IMG/VR virus record: IMGVR_UViG_3300032893_000194
Location: 1-35,412 of that record
Reading direction: 5' to 3' (one strand)
Length of the DNA: 35,412 nt
Source of the DNA: a virus
The position numbers and the translations under genes were made by a program. Under the pieces are notes generated by a model. The model saw only the letters and a program-made list of their open reading frames with translations. It searched no databases and was not told where the DNA came from. Position 1 is the first letter of the stretch, and each line of letters begins with the position of its first letter. Below are positions 6,150-15,400 of the stretch, one piece after another.

Positions 6150-8735
6150 ATGGCCGCTCGCGAGCAGATGGGCTCGAACGTCGATCCGGGGATCGTGCAG
6201 CGCGTTGTGCAAGGGCTGCGCTACATGATCACGGGCGTCGGCCCCATGAACTTCTTCGGGCCGAGCCAGCCGCTCACGCCTGCTGCGCAGACTGCCGTCG
6301 AGGGTCGGGCGTTCGACTACCCGACCGGCTACAACCTTCGCATCCAACCGCGCTCGAACGAGGGCGTGTCGTTCGAGATGCTTCGGCAGCTTGCCGACGC
6401 GTACGACTTGATGCGCTTGATCATCGAGACCCGCAAGGACCAGATCGAGGCGTTCGAGTGGGAGTTGCTTCCGCTTGACAGGGACGCCAAGCCGGACTCG
6501 CGCAAGGACGACATCAACAAGATCGAAGCGTTCCTCAACAAGCCGGACGGCGAGAACTACTGGCCACAGTGGTTGCGCGCGCAGATCGAAGACCTGCTCG
6601 TGCTCGATGCGATCTGCGTCTACCCGCGCAAGACCAAGGGCGGCGGCATCTATGGCTTCGAGTTGGTCGACCCGGCAACGATCGCACGCAAGATCGACCC
6701 TGACGGGCGCACGCCCGTGCCGCCCGATCCCGCGTACCAGCAGGTCATCAAGGGCATCCCCGCGGCCGACTACAGCGCTGACACGTTGATCTACATGCGC
6801 CGCAACGTGCGCACGAATCGGCTCTATGGGTACTGCTTCGCACCGGACATGGAGATTCTGACGCGAGCGGGTTGGAAGCGCGTGAGCGAGGCAAGTTACG
6901 ACGACGAGTTCGCGACTCGTAACCCTGAGACGCACGTGTTCGAGTGGCAGCGGCCGGTAGCCGTGACCTCGCGCGAGTTCGAAGGCGAGCTTGTTCACTT
7001 CACGGCGAAGTCTCTCGACATCCTCGTGACCCCAGAGCACCGCATGCTCGTGCAGTGCGATCGGTCTGATGTGGACCCACGTGAACGTACCATGACGGCG
7101 GACGAGCTTGCCCGGCTTGACGTGCATTGGCGCGTGCCGGTTGCGTGTGATGGATGGGTTGGCGAGCGGATCGAGTCGCGTCGGTTCGGTGGCGATCGAG
7201 TCGAGCACATCAGGTCGTTGCGACAAAAGGGCCTTAGTTACACGCAGATCGCGCGCGAGGTCGACTGCGCGGTCGGGACGGTTGCCGATGTCGTGACCGA
7301 GCGCTACGACTACACGCGTGACCGGGTGGAACTGAGCGGCGAAGACTACTGCGCGTTCATGGGGATGTACCTGTCGGAGGGCAGCATCAACAAGGGCCGT
7401 GTTGTGGTGATCAGTCAAGCGTCGACCTCGAAGCACTTCGACAAGTTCAACGTTGCGCTCAGCCGGATGTTCCGCTCGGCAACGCATGCTGATGGCGACT
7501 TCTCGATTCACAGCCTGCCGCTCGCAACGTACCTGAAGCAGTTCGGTCACTCGCACGAGAAGTTCGTGCCTGAAGACATCATGAACGCCACGACCGAGCA
7601 GATCGAGACGTTTCTTGAGTACCTGTTTGATGGCGACGCGCACCGAGGGCCTCGGGGGGCGACGTACTACTACACCACGAGCAAGCGGCTTGCCGATCAA
7701 GTGCAGGAACTCGCTCAGAAAATCGGCAAGGCAGCTTCGGTGCGGCCCTGCGAGTTGCGTAGCAGCACGCTGCGTGACGGTCGCGTCATCAAGAGCGTGC
7801 GACCACAGTACCGCGTGTCAATCCTTCGTCGTCGCTACATGCACCCGAACGCGACTCGCGTGCCCTATCGTGGCCCAGTGCACTGCCTGAGCGTGCCGAA
7901 TCAGACGGTCTACGTGCGACGCAACGGCCACGCAGCGTGGACGAAGCAGTCGCCGGTCGAGCAGGTCATGACGACCGTGAACATCGCGCTGCGCCGGCAG
8001 ATGTCGCAACTTGACTTCTACACGATCGGCAACGTGCCCGAAGCGATTGCGCAGGTTCCCGACACGTGGACAGGCGAGCAAATCAAGGAATTCCAAGCGA
8101 ACTGGGACGCGCTGATGGAAGGCAACATGGCCAACCGTCGCAAGATGCGCTTCATCCCCTCGCTGGAGAACATCGTCTTCCCGAAAGAGGCGGTGCTGAA
8201 AGACGAGTTCGACGAGTGGCTGGCGCGCATCTGTTGCTTCGCGTTCTCGATTTCGCCCTCGGCCCTGATCAAACAAGTCAACCGGGCGAGCGGCGAGCAG
8301 ATGGCCGAGACCGCAAAGGAAGAAGGCTTGCTGCCGCTCCTGCGGTTCCTCGAAGTGCACCTGACCTCACTGCTCCAGCGCCTGCCGAACGGGCAGGGCT
8401 TGCGCTTCAAGTTCAAGGTGCAGGCCAAGGTCGCACCCGACGTGCAGGCCAAGATCGACGCGAGCGACGTCGAGAACCAGATTCGCACGCCCGACGAGGT
8501 GCGCGAGGATCGTGGGCTCGAACCGATGGCCGACGACGAACGCGAGAAGTGGTTCCCGGCGCCTCCCGAGCCGTTGCCGCCCACGGCGGGGCTCGACGGT
8601 GCGCCACCCAATCCGAAGGTGCCGCAGCCCGGCAAAGGGCCGCAGGGTGCCAAGCCGGCCGCTGGACCGGTCGGCAAGGGTGACACGTTCATCACCGTCA
8701 ACGTCGACGGGAAGCGCTTCGAGAAGGCAGCGTGA
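6150..8735 (+). CDS. portal protein precursor interrupted by an intein
   Basis: Dodecameric portal at the capsid vertex through which DNA is packaged. The 861-residue precursor has an N-extein (1-228) with portal features: DAYDLMRLIIETRKDQIEAF and the ending RTNRLYGY. A 372-residue intein follows (229-600), then a C-extein (601-861) opening SPVEQVMTTVNIALRRQ. Joining the exteins gives RLYGY-SPVEQ, a strongly conserved portal junction; the spliced protein would be 489 residues, normal for the family. The C-terminus is Pro/Gly-rich. The start ATG 6150 follows GGGGAGG; an in-frame TTG at 6138 lies in the terminator T-run and is rejected. The stop overlaps the next GTG start. Splicing is required for function. 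Confidence 0.92.
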   Translation: MAAREQMGSNVDPGIVQRVVQGLRYMITGVGPMNFFGPSQPLTPAAQTAVEGRAFDYPTGYNLRIQPRSNEGVSFEMLRQLADAYDLMRLIIETRKDQIEAFEWELLPLDRDAKPDSRKDDINKIEAFLNKPDGENYWPQWLRAQIEDLLVLDAICVYPRKTKGGGIYGFELVDPATIARKIDPDGRTPVPPDPAYQQVIKGIPAADYSADTLIYMRRNVRTNRLYGYCFAPDMEILTRAGWKRVSEASYDDEFATRNPETHVFEWQRPVAVTSREFEGELVHFTAKSLDILVTPEHRMLVQCDRSDVDPRERTMTADELARLDVHWRVPVACDGWVGERIESRRFGGDRVEHIRSLRQKGLSYTQIAREVDCAVGTVADVVTERYDYTRDRVELSGEDYCAFMGMYLSEGSINKGRVVVISQASTSKHFDKFNVALSRMFRSATHADGDFSIHSLPLATYLKQFGHSHEKFVPEDIMNATTEQIETFLEYLFDGDAHRGPRGATYYYTTSKRLADQVQELAQKIGKAASVRPCELRSSTLRDGRVIKSVRPQYRVSILRRRYMHPNATRVPYRGPVHCLSVPNQTVYVRRNGHAAWTKQSPVEQVMTTVNIALRRQMSQLDFYTIGNVPEAIAQVPDTWTGEQIKEFQANWDALMEGNMANRRKMRFIPSLENIVFPKEAVLKDEFDEWLARICCFAFSISPSALIKQVNRASGEQMAETAKEEGLLPLLRFLEVHLTSLLQRLPNGQGLRFKFKVQAKVAPDVQAKIDASDVENQIRTPDEVREDRGLEPMADDEREKWFPAPPEPLPPTAGLDGAPPNPKVPQPGKGPQGAKPAAGPVGKGDTFITVNVDGKRFEKAA
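6834..7949 (+). mobile_element. intein in portal with LAGLIDADG-type homing endonuclease
   Basis: A 372-codon in-frame insertion. Block A: Cys1 with CFAPDMEILTRAGWKRV. Block B: TPEHR within DILVTPEHRMLV. The endonuclease part has the two expected LAGLIDADG-like helices, YCAFMGMYLSEGS and FLEYLFDGDAHRG, and between them a helix-turn-helix-like stretch (LSYTQIAREVDCAVGTVADV lies before the first helix). Block F: GPVHCLSVPNQTVYVRRNG. The C-terminus is AAWTKQ followed by Ser+1. Terminal Gln instead of Asn, and Lys instead of the penultimate His, are uncommon but Gln-ending inteins are known to splice. The boundaries are set by restoring the GYSPVEQ portal motif. It is likely a mobile element homing into portal genes. 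Confidence 0.92.
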
Positions 8736-10261
8736 GGGTCGCGAGCACGCCGCTCGGCTATGGCCGCACGATGCGGCTGTGCGGATGCTCGATGACCAAG
8801 CGGCGCAAGGCCCGGCCAACCCGCGTGGGCGTCTACGTCGACAAGAAGGCCGAAGCGCTCGCGGCGCGCATCCATGTCGTGATGCGCAAGCACGCCGACG
8901 AGTTGAAGGCGATTGTGCGGCGCCGGCTGAAGAAGGCTGACGACCTCTCGCCTGAAGACCAGATCGTTCGCGACCAGATTCTCAACGAGTTCGACGCAAC
9001 CGCGTTCAGCGGCGACCTGCTCGACGAGATCACGCCCGACATGATCGAGGCGTACCGGGCTGGCGGCATTCGTTCGGTCATCGACCTGATCGTAGGCCAG
9101 CCGACAGAGGACATCACCAGCCAGATCGACCAAGCTGCGCTCGCGTACATCCAAGCGCACGCTGCGGAACTGATCACGGACATCTCCGACACGACGATCG
9201 AAGACCTGCGAGACTTCTTCGGCGAATCGCTGGCCGCAGGGCTCAGCGACGAGGAGATCGCCATTGCGATCGATGACTACTACGCGTTCGGTGAGAGCAG
9301 AGCGATGACGATCGCGCGCACCGAGCTTGCTGCCGCGCACGTCGCCGGCAACGTCGAGGGCTGGAAACAGGCCGATGTGAACGTCACGGGCAAGCGCTGG
9401 ATTCTCGGTGATACACATCCGCAAGAGGACGAGTGCGATGATGCGGCCGATGCCGGCGTGGTGGGGGTCGACGAAGACTTCGTACCGGGGATCGACCTGC
9501 CGCCCGCACATCCGAATGCGGTGCTTGAGGGCTCAGCGTTCGCTAGCTACGGTGAGCTTCAACAGATGGTGCGAGCGTGGTACGTGGGACCCGCAATTAC
9601 GATTTTCTGCGAGTCAAAGCACGTGACCATCGGGCCGAACCATCCAATGCTGACGGCGCGTGGGTTTGTTCGCGCGGAGGAAATTCAGGAAGGCGACGAG
9701 TTGCTGTACGACCTCGCGTGTGATGGCCTTCGATCGTCCGCTGTGAAACCGGACCTCCAGCAAGTGATGCGTGTCGAGGATGCGTTTCGTGCGTTGGCTT
9801 CGATTTGCGGCTACGCGAACATTGCCGGACCCCGAGACTATTTCCACGGCGACGAAAAGTTCGTCTATGGTGAAGTCGATGTTGTACGGCCCAAGCGCGG
9901 TCTGTTGCCGGTACTTGACGCCGGCATCATCGAGAAGCCGTGCAAAGACCTTCTCATGCGGGCCGATACCGAGACCGAGCCGTTCGCGCGTTCGAGCACG
10001 TTCCTCTCGGACGTTGACGGCATCGGTCCCACCACGCCGGGCCTCGAAAGCGTGCGAGGCGATTGCCTTGCGTTCCTCGGGGGTCATTCGGGCGTATCGC
10101 GCTTTCATCGCTGCCGAGTTGTTGCCACCCATGCTCACCACTTCGAAGGTTACGCGTTCGACGCGTCGACAGCCACGAGTATATACAGTTCGGGCGGTTT
10201 CGTAGTGAAGAACTGCATTTGCGACGTCGTACCCGTCATAAGCGAGGGAGAAGAATCGTGA
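8732..10261 (+). CDS. Mu gpF-like minor head protein precursor interrupted by an intein
   Basis: Head morphogenesis protein of the SPP1 gp7 / Mu gpF type, thought to sit inside the head near the portal and sometimes to escort effectors. The 509-residue precursor has a basic N-terminus, a long helical region, and the family signature around residues 190-262 (MTIARTELAAAHVAGNVEGW, KRWILGDTHPQEDECDDA, IDLPPAHPN). The intein (263-494) is inserted before the conserved Cys, and the short C-extein CICDVVPVISEGEES restores HPNCICD. The spliced protein would be 277 residues. Start GTG 8732 overlaps the portal stop (GTGA) and has AGAAGG upstream; ATG 8771 is an alternative. The stop overlaps the next GTG start. 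Confidence 0.9.
   Translation: MRVASTPLGYGRTMRLCGCSMTKRRKARPTRVGVYVDKKAEALAARIHVVMRKHADELKAIVRRRLKKADDLSPEDQIVRDQILNEFDATAFSGDLLDEITPDMIEAYRAGGIRSVIDLIVGQPTEDITSQIDQAALAYIQAHAAELITDISDTTIEDLRDFFGESLAAGLSDEEIAIAIDDYYAFGESRAMTIARTELAAAHVAGNVEGWKQADVNVTGKRWILGDTHPQEDECDDAADAGVVGVDEDFVPGIDLPPAHPNAVLEGSAFASYGELQQMVRAWYVGPAITIFCESKHVTIGPNHPMLTARGFVRAEEIQEGDELLYDLACDGLRSSAVKPDLQQVMRVEDAFRALASICGYANIAGPRDYFHGDEKFVYGEVDVVRPKRGLLPVLDAGIIEKPCKDLLMRADTETEPFARSSTFLSDVDGIGPTTPGLESVRGDCLAFLGGHSGVSRFHRCRVVATHAHHFEGYAFDASTATSIYSSGGFVVKNCICDVVPVISEGEES
9614..10132 (-). CDS. putative Vsr-like (EDxHD) homing endonuclease encoded antisense inside the intein
   Basis: A 172-residue ORF, ATG at 10132 down to TGA at 9616-9614, entirely within the intein. 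It is the only large reverse-strand ORF here that reads like a genuine protein. The N-terminus (MGGNNSAAMKARYARMTPEE) resembles the DNA-binding leaders of phage homing enzymes. PHEKVFARLLDDAGVKY (58-74) supplies the family's E60, GPYNIDF (81-87) supplies D86 and LFVAVEI (92-98) supplies E97. A C-terminal part follows with RTKRILD, a long helix and QHWMVRPDG. In family members a Trp-His and a second His usually follow the VAVEI strand; here the stretch is VSGSGNVRVAAN, so activity may be impaired or divergent. GGTGAG precedes the ATG. The overlap means both strands are under coding constraint. Confidence 0.72.
   Translation of the reverse strand: MGGNNSAAMKARYARMTPEERKAIASHAFEARRGGTDAVNVREERARTRERLGLGIGPHEKVFARLLDDAGVKYRQQTALGPYNIDFTIDELFVAVEIVSGSGNVRVAANRSQRTKRILDTHHLLEVRFHSGRSKAITREVVQQLVAFLNFLRANKPTRRQHWMVRPDGHVL
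10178..10209 (-). promoter_or_regulatory. possible antisense promoter for the nested endonuclease ORF
   Basis: On the - strand a perfect-looking -10, TATACT (10183-10178), overlapping TATATA (10185-10180), follows TTCACT (10209-10204) at 18-base spacing from TATATA. It is about 46 bases upstream of the ATG at 10132. The AT-rich island GTATATAC is conspicuous in GC-rich DNA and forces rare ATA and AGT codons on the sense intein frame (TSIYSS). The match is visual and no promoter activity is shown. Confidence 0.45.
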
Positions 10262-12423
10262 GCAGTAGCGCACAGCAAACCTACGGATTAATCGCGAACC
10301 AAAGTCAAGTGGTCGTGGTTGGTGTAGGCGAGAAGGTCAGCATCGTTGCAAGCGGCAATGCCGTGCTGACATACCTCGAAGGCATGGGCTTCGCACCCGG
10401 TCTCGTGTTGCCGCTCAAGATTGGCGCGCAGAGTTTTGTGGCACAAGCGCCGGGCCAATTTCAAGTCGATTGCTTCAGTGGCTCGGTTCAGATCACACAG
10501 TCGGGCACGGGGAAGAATCCCAGTTTGGGTGCCGCTGCCACGCAGATCATCGTGTCGCCCTCTGGCGACAACACGGGTGCAACGGACACGGCTGCGATTC
10601 AGGCCGCGCTCACGGCGGCGCGCGTCGACTACCCGAACCTGCTGGAGACCGGGCCGACCGCGGCGGGAAACATCGTCAAGCTGGTGCCTGGGGTCTGGAG
10701 CATCAACGACACCTTGGCGATCGGCAGCTACACGACGCTCGACGCCGTTGGCAGTGTCATCAACATGGTGGCGTCCACGCCCAAGCTCATGCTGGCGAAC
10801 TGGTCCTATGCGAATGGGCCGGTGGCGACCAACCAATCACAGCTCGCGACAGGCGGCAGTCAGAACATCTACTTCACGACGACCAACAACTCCGACCCGA
10901 TCTACGCGGCCGTCAGCGCGGCCTTTGGTGGACCCGCTGGCGGCACCAAGTGGGGTGTGTCGCTGCAACTCCCAATGCAGTACACGAGTTACGGGTTCAG
11001 CAACTATGACAACGCGAGCCCGGCCACGAGTGGGCAGTTCATCGCCACGGTCGCCAGCAGCACGTTCAACGGCAATCTGTGTCCGATCGACACGTACCCA
11101 CCCTTTAACCAAATTCCGCTCAGCCCGGCGAAGTGCTGGTATCGGGACGTGAATATCCGCATCCTCGGCGGGGTGTGGAACAAGGGCTCGAACGGCTCGG
11201 GTTCCAACGGTAACAAGGACCACTGCTGGCGGTTTGCGTTCGTCGACGGGCTCAGTGGCGGCGGCTTCTCGTTCCTGTCGCAGCAGCCTTCGGGGCAGAA
11301 GAACCTGTACGCGATCCTCATGAGCGCCGTCACGAGTGTGAACTTCGATGGCATCTGGTTTGGGGTTAATCCGAATCACGCCTTTTACGTGCCTCAGCGT
11401 GATCCCAGTTGGGTGCGTGACGGCATCCACGTCATCGGCCCTGCGCGCGACATCCGGATCGCGAACGTCTTCGGGAGCACTGGCGACGACATGTGCGCCA
11501 TCACCGCGTGCGACTTCAACGCGATCGGCGACTATCACTGCGGCGACGTGACGAACGTCCTGTTCGAGAACATCATCTCGACATTTTGTGCGCAGGCGCT
11601 TGTCAAGGTGGTGGGCGCTCCCGGCTGCAACGTCACCAAGGTGCGCGCGCGGCATCTGCGCGGATTCACCGACCGCGCGGTCTACATCGGCGATGACCTG
11701 AGCAATATCGCCACTTCTGGTGGCACCTACGACGAGATCATCTGCGAGGACATGGCGACCGAGAACGGCGTGAACGCCACCGTTCCCGCCGTGGTTCTCA
11801 TAGGACAGGGGCTCGGTTCGGTCACCCTGAAGGGGATGCGTTTCGTCCAGGCGAGCGGCACCACAGCCAATATGATCGAGGTCGGCGACGGGTCGAACAC
11901 GACCGTGGTTGCCGACCTGCGCGTCGAGGATTTCAACATCGCTACCCGCGTCAACGCCCCACTAGCGGTGAAGGCAAGCGCGACGGTTAGCCGCCTGCGC
12001 ACAAAGGGATGGTCGGAGCCCAAGACGAACCTCCCGCTCATCAGCAATTCCGGCGCCGTGACGGAAGTCCAGATCGACGACAAGCTCACTCCGGTGGCCC
12101 TCACGGCGCAGAGCGCCGCCATCGGTGCGACGAACTACCTCACGGTGCCGTTCACGGGGTTGTGGCGCATCCACATGGACCTCGTGTGCACGGCCACCGG
12201 CAACGCCGTCACCGTCACGGGCAACGTCATCACGAACAACGGCACTGCCTCGCTCACCCAAAGCACGAGCGCGCTCAACGTCAACTCCCTCGGTGCCGAG
12301 GTGTCGTCGTCCTTCACCGCCCTCGTGGCGGCCGGACAGACGATCCAGTACTCGACGAGTACGTCGGGTGGGCTCGGCACGTCGCGCTACGCGCTGCGGA
12401 TGCGCGCCGAATTCGTAGGTTAA
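10258..12423 (+). CDS. putative tailspike/depolymerase with right-handed beta-helix (pectate-lyase/GH28-like)
   Basis: A 721-residue product. The N-terminal 100 residues look like a virion-attachment head. From about 105, SGDNTGATDTAAIQAALTAA is the classic opening of phage pectate-lyase-like beta-helices. The helix runs to about residue 610, with a GH28-like segment, WVRDGIHVIGPARDI then FGSTGDDMCAI, the position where polygalacturonases carry catalytic aspartates (TGDD). A C-terminal beta-sandwich-like trimerisation or binding domain follows (LTVPFTGLWRIHMDL ... RYALRMRAEFVG). Probable role: degrading or binding host polysaccharide. GTG 10258 overlaps the Mu-F-like stop. Its position in the head module rather than after the tail genes is unusual. 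Confidence 0.75.
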   Translation: MSSSAQQTYGLIANQSQVVVVGVGEKVSIVASGNAVLTYLEGMGFAPGLVLPLKIGAQSFVAQAPGQFQVDCFSGSVQITQSGTGKNPSLGAAATQIIVSPSGDNTGATDTAAIQAALTAARVDYPNLLETGPTAAGNIVKLVPGVWSINDTLAIGSYTTLDAVGSVINMVASTPKLMLANWSYANGPVATNQSQLATGGSQNIYFTTTNNSDPIYAAVSAAFGGPAGGTKWGVSLQLPMQYTSYGFSNYDNASPATSGQFIATVASSTFNGNLCPIDTYPPFNQIPLSPAKCWYRDVNIRILGGVWNKGSNGSGSNGNKDHCWRFAFVDGLSGGGFSFLSQQPSGQKNLYAILMSAVTSVNFDGIWFGVNPNHAFYVPQRDPSWVRDGIHVIGPARDIRIANVFGSTGDDMCAITACDFNAIGDYHCGDVTNVLFENIISTFCAQALVKVVGAPGCNVTKVRARHLRGFTDRAVYIGDDLSNIATSGGTYDEIICEDMATENGVNATVPAVVLIGQGLGSVTLKGMRFVQASGTTANMIEVGDGSNTTVVADLRVEDFNIATRVNAPLAVKASATVSRLRTKGWSEPKTNLPLISNSGAVTEVQIDDKLTPVALTAQSAAIGATNYLTVPFTGLWRIHMDLVCTATGNAVTVTGNVITNNGTASLTQSTSALNVNSLGAEVSSSFTALVAAGQTIQYSTSTSGGLGTSRYALRMRAEFVG

Positions 12424-12427
12424 ATCC

Positions 12428-15400
12428 ATGCCGAAGATTCCACAAGGGCTCGCAACGCGCTGGCGTGAGGCTGGCGCGCGATTTGATTCGGGCGTCACAC
12501 CGCCGATGACTGCGCTTCAAGTCGAAGCGGGGGCTCTTGCAGACGGAGTCTCGGCCACTGTCGTCTACACCAACCCATCGCTCGGCGAGAGTGGCGCGCT
12601 GATCGACTCGCTCTCGGCAACCGTCACGTCTCCGACGACGCTTGCGGGTCTCAAGACGAAGCTCTGGATCAACGTTCCGGCCTACACGTACTACAACACC
12701 AACTACGGGCCGATCAATCTTGTCGTCGGCGCGAACTCGTTCGGCGACGGCATCTTCGTTTTCATGAAGCAAGATGGCTCAGGGCCATCGAACGTTGATT
12801 CCAGTGGCAACCCGACCGACTCCGACTTCGCATTCCGCATCCGTGTCGGCCCCAACTACGTCGGCACCTACGCGTGCAGTGGCACCTACACGGGTCATGG
12901 CACCCTGACGCTGCACACGGGTAACGGCGCGTCGTCGTTCAGCACGTCCTACAACTCCGGCACGAACGTCACGTCGTTCTCATTCACGTTCGACCCGGCC
13001 TACAGCAACCAAGCTCCGATCTTCTGGGTCACGGGCGCGAGCGGAGGGATCACGAACCTCGATGTGCGCCGCACGAGCGACGTCGGTAACGGTAACGTCT
13101 GGCAGAGCGAGTTCATCACGCAGTACGCGGACTTCGCGGGCTTCCGGTTCATGGACGCCCAGTCCACGAACAACGATCTGTCGACCACGACGTGGGCTTC
13201 GCGTCTCAAGAATTACGACTACATCTCGATCGAGCAGATGGTCGCGCTCTGCAACCAAGCTGGAAAGAACGGTTGGTGGTGCGTGCCCGGTTTCGCCACG
13301 AACGACTGGGTCTCGGGGTTCTGCACGTACGTTGACGCAAACCTCACGGGCGGTCTCTTCGCGGCGGTCGAGAACGGCAACGAATGGTTCAACTACAACA
13401 CCAACGTTCACGACGTGGCGATCTACTCGACCAACGCCGAGCTTCATGCGGCGACAGGTGCGAAGTTCAGCTACGACTCACCGTGGTCGGCTGCAAGCGC
13501 AAGCCGGACGTCGAACGTTGTCACGGTCACGCTAGCTTCACCGCTCAGTCGCTTCCGGTTGACCTCGGGTTCGAAGGTCATGCTCACGGGGTTCGGGGGC
13601 ATCACCGACAAGACCAGTGTCGAGATCACCTCGCGTGCAGATGACCTCACGCTGACGTTCGCCAGCACGGGTGCGGATGGCGCATTGACGCTCACGAATG
13701 CGGGCGTGTGGTTCATGACCTCGGCGGTTCTTGGCTCGAAGCCCCAAGGCTTCCTCACGGCCCATCGGTCTTCGGACTACACGACGCTGGAGATGACGTA
13801 TGTCTCGCCGCTGACGGTTGGCGAGAACATCAAGCTCACGGGTGCCAGCTTCGGTGGCGCGACATCGCAGGTCAGCGGCAAGACGACGACCGCGAACACC
13901 AGTACGATCACGTTCCACGATCCGGGGCCGGACGGCTACTTCGATCGTGTCGACCCCAACGACTCGACGCACCATCTCGACGGTCCATCGGGCGTCGACG
14001 GCTACTACATCGAGTCGACCGACGTCTCGTCGACACTGAACTCATACCCGCAGTACGAGACAAATTCGCTCGCATGGCGCGTGCGTCGTTGCTGCGACGT
14101 GAGCATGTACCTGCGCACTGTCGTCGGCAACTCGAAGACGATGACGCGCTTCAAGCCGGTCTACATGGGCCAGCAGATCAGCGCGCTCAACTTCGAGCTT
14201 GCGTGGATGGACGCGTACGTCAACGCGCACTACACCACGTCTGGCACCGCGGGCACGGGCGCGCACGTCAAGGACACGATCTACGCAGCCGGGATGGCTT
14301 CGTACGCGGGAATGAATTGCAGCACGTTCGGTTTTGCCGGACCGCCAGTGGGCAACGCAGCGTACGGTCTCTACGACATGGGAGACCACAACACGCTGCC
14401 CGCGTACACCGAAGCGCAATACGCTGGCATGTACGAATGGCAACTCGTGAATATGTATCAGGTGAACTACTTCAGCCTGATGACTCTCGCGCTGTGGTAC
14501 GGCATCAAGGTCGCGTTCTATGAGGGGGGCATCGAGTCAGCGGACCTCAACGCCACGACGGATGACAAGATCAACAAGAACAACGCGCGGCAAGACTCGA
14601 TCGTCGGCACCGCGATGCTGCAATTCTTCAACGACCTCGGCAAGTATCTCTGCGAGTTCTTCTGTTTCTACAACGGCGACACCACGGGCGCACAGCTAGG
14701 GGCGGCCGACCGGTACGTCTACGGCTTCACCGATCGCATTGCGAACGTCACGCCAATCTGGCAAGCCGTTAAGGACTTCAACGCGCAGACGTCGACGCCA
14801 CCGTATCAGCCGCTCGCGACGCTGCCCGCGGTCACAACGATCAACACCGGCTTCCAGTCGGTCGGCTGGCACGGCCGTTACCCAGAGAACGGATATGCCT
14901 CGGTCGCTGTGACCGGGCACGCGGGCACGTACACGTGCTTCCTCGAATGCTCGAACGCGACCGGCTCGGACAAGCACGCCGCCGTGTATGTTGACGGCAC
15001 GTTGCAGGTCGCTTCGATCACGGCGCCGCCGACCGCCGACATCTTCACGTTCACCAAGGTAGGTCCGATCACGCTGACGCTGCCGGAAGGCACATGCGCC
15101 ATTCGCTTCGTCGATCTCGACTCGCTCTCGGGGTCGGGTCAGGTCGGCATGAACAATATGACGTTCGGCGTCCCGACACTTGCCAACGCGCCTACGAACC
15201 TCACGCATGGCGCGGTCACGTCGAGCAGCATCGCTCTGTCATGGACTGCGCCAACCTCGGGCGACCCGATTACCGACTACCTCGTGCAGTACAGCACCAA
15301 TGGCGGTGCAACGTGGAGCACGTTTAGTCACACCGCCTCGCCGGCAACGAGCATCACCATCACGGGGTTGAGCGCGAGCACGACCTACACGACCCAAGTG

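Larger units (their letters stand above)
9518..10213 (+). mobile_element. non-canonical (Ala1) intein in the Mu-F-like gene, enclosing an antisense ORF
   Basis: A 232-codon in-frame insertion, Ala1 to Asn232, followed by Cys+1 (10214-10216). Block A reads AVLEGSAFASYGELQQMVRA, with Ala in place of Cys1. Block B is GPNHPMLTARG, where the usual Thr of TPNH is replaced by Gly. Block F/G is GYAFDASTATSIYSSGGFVVKN, with Lys where His normally precedes Asn. Known Ala1 inteins splice by direct attack of the +1 Cys, which is present. The linker (about 9720-10140) carries no sense-strand endonuclease motif but includes DYFHGD (9836-9853) and EVDVV (9872-9886). The same DNA read backwards encodes a nuclease-like protein. 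Confidence 0.85.

Noticed and set aside
6110-6478. Productive readthrough of the TAG stop of the zeta-like gene by the suppressor tRNA
   Set aside because: Readthrough would continue about 120 codons out of frame into portal and through the terminator, with no protein-like sequence.
5523-7700. 725-codon reverse-strand ORF opposite the zeta-like and portal genes
   Set aside because: It crosses a strong terminator and an intein boundary and has shadow-type Arg-rich composition.
8018-9511. 497-codon reverse-strand ORF opposite portal and the Mu-F-like gene
   Set aside because: No domain-like segments, and it ends just before the intein. It contrasts with the believable antisense ORF at 9614-10132.
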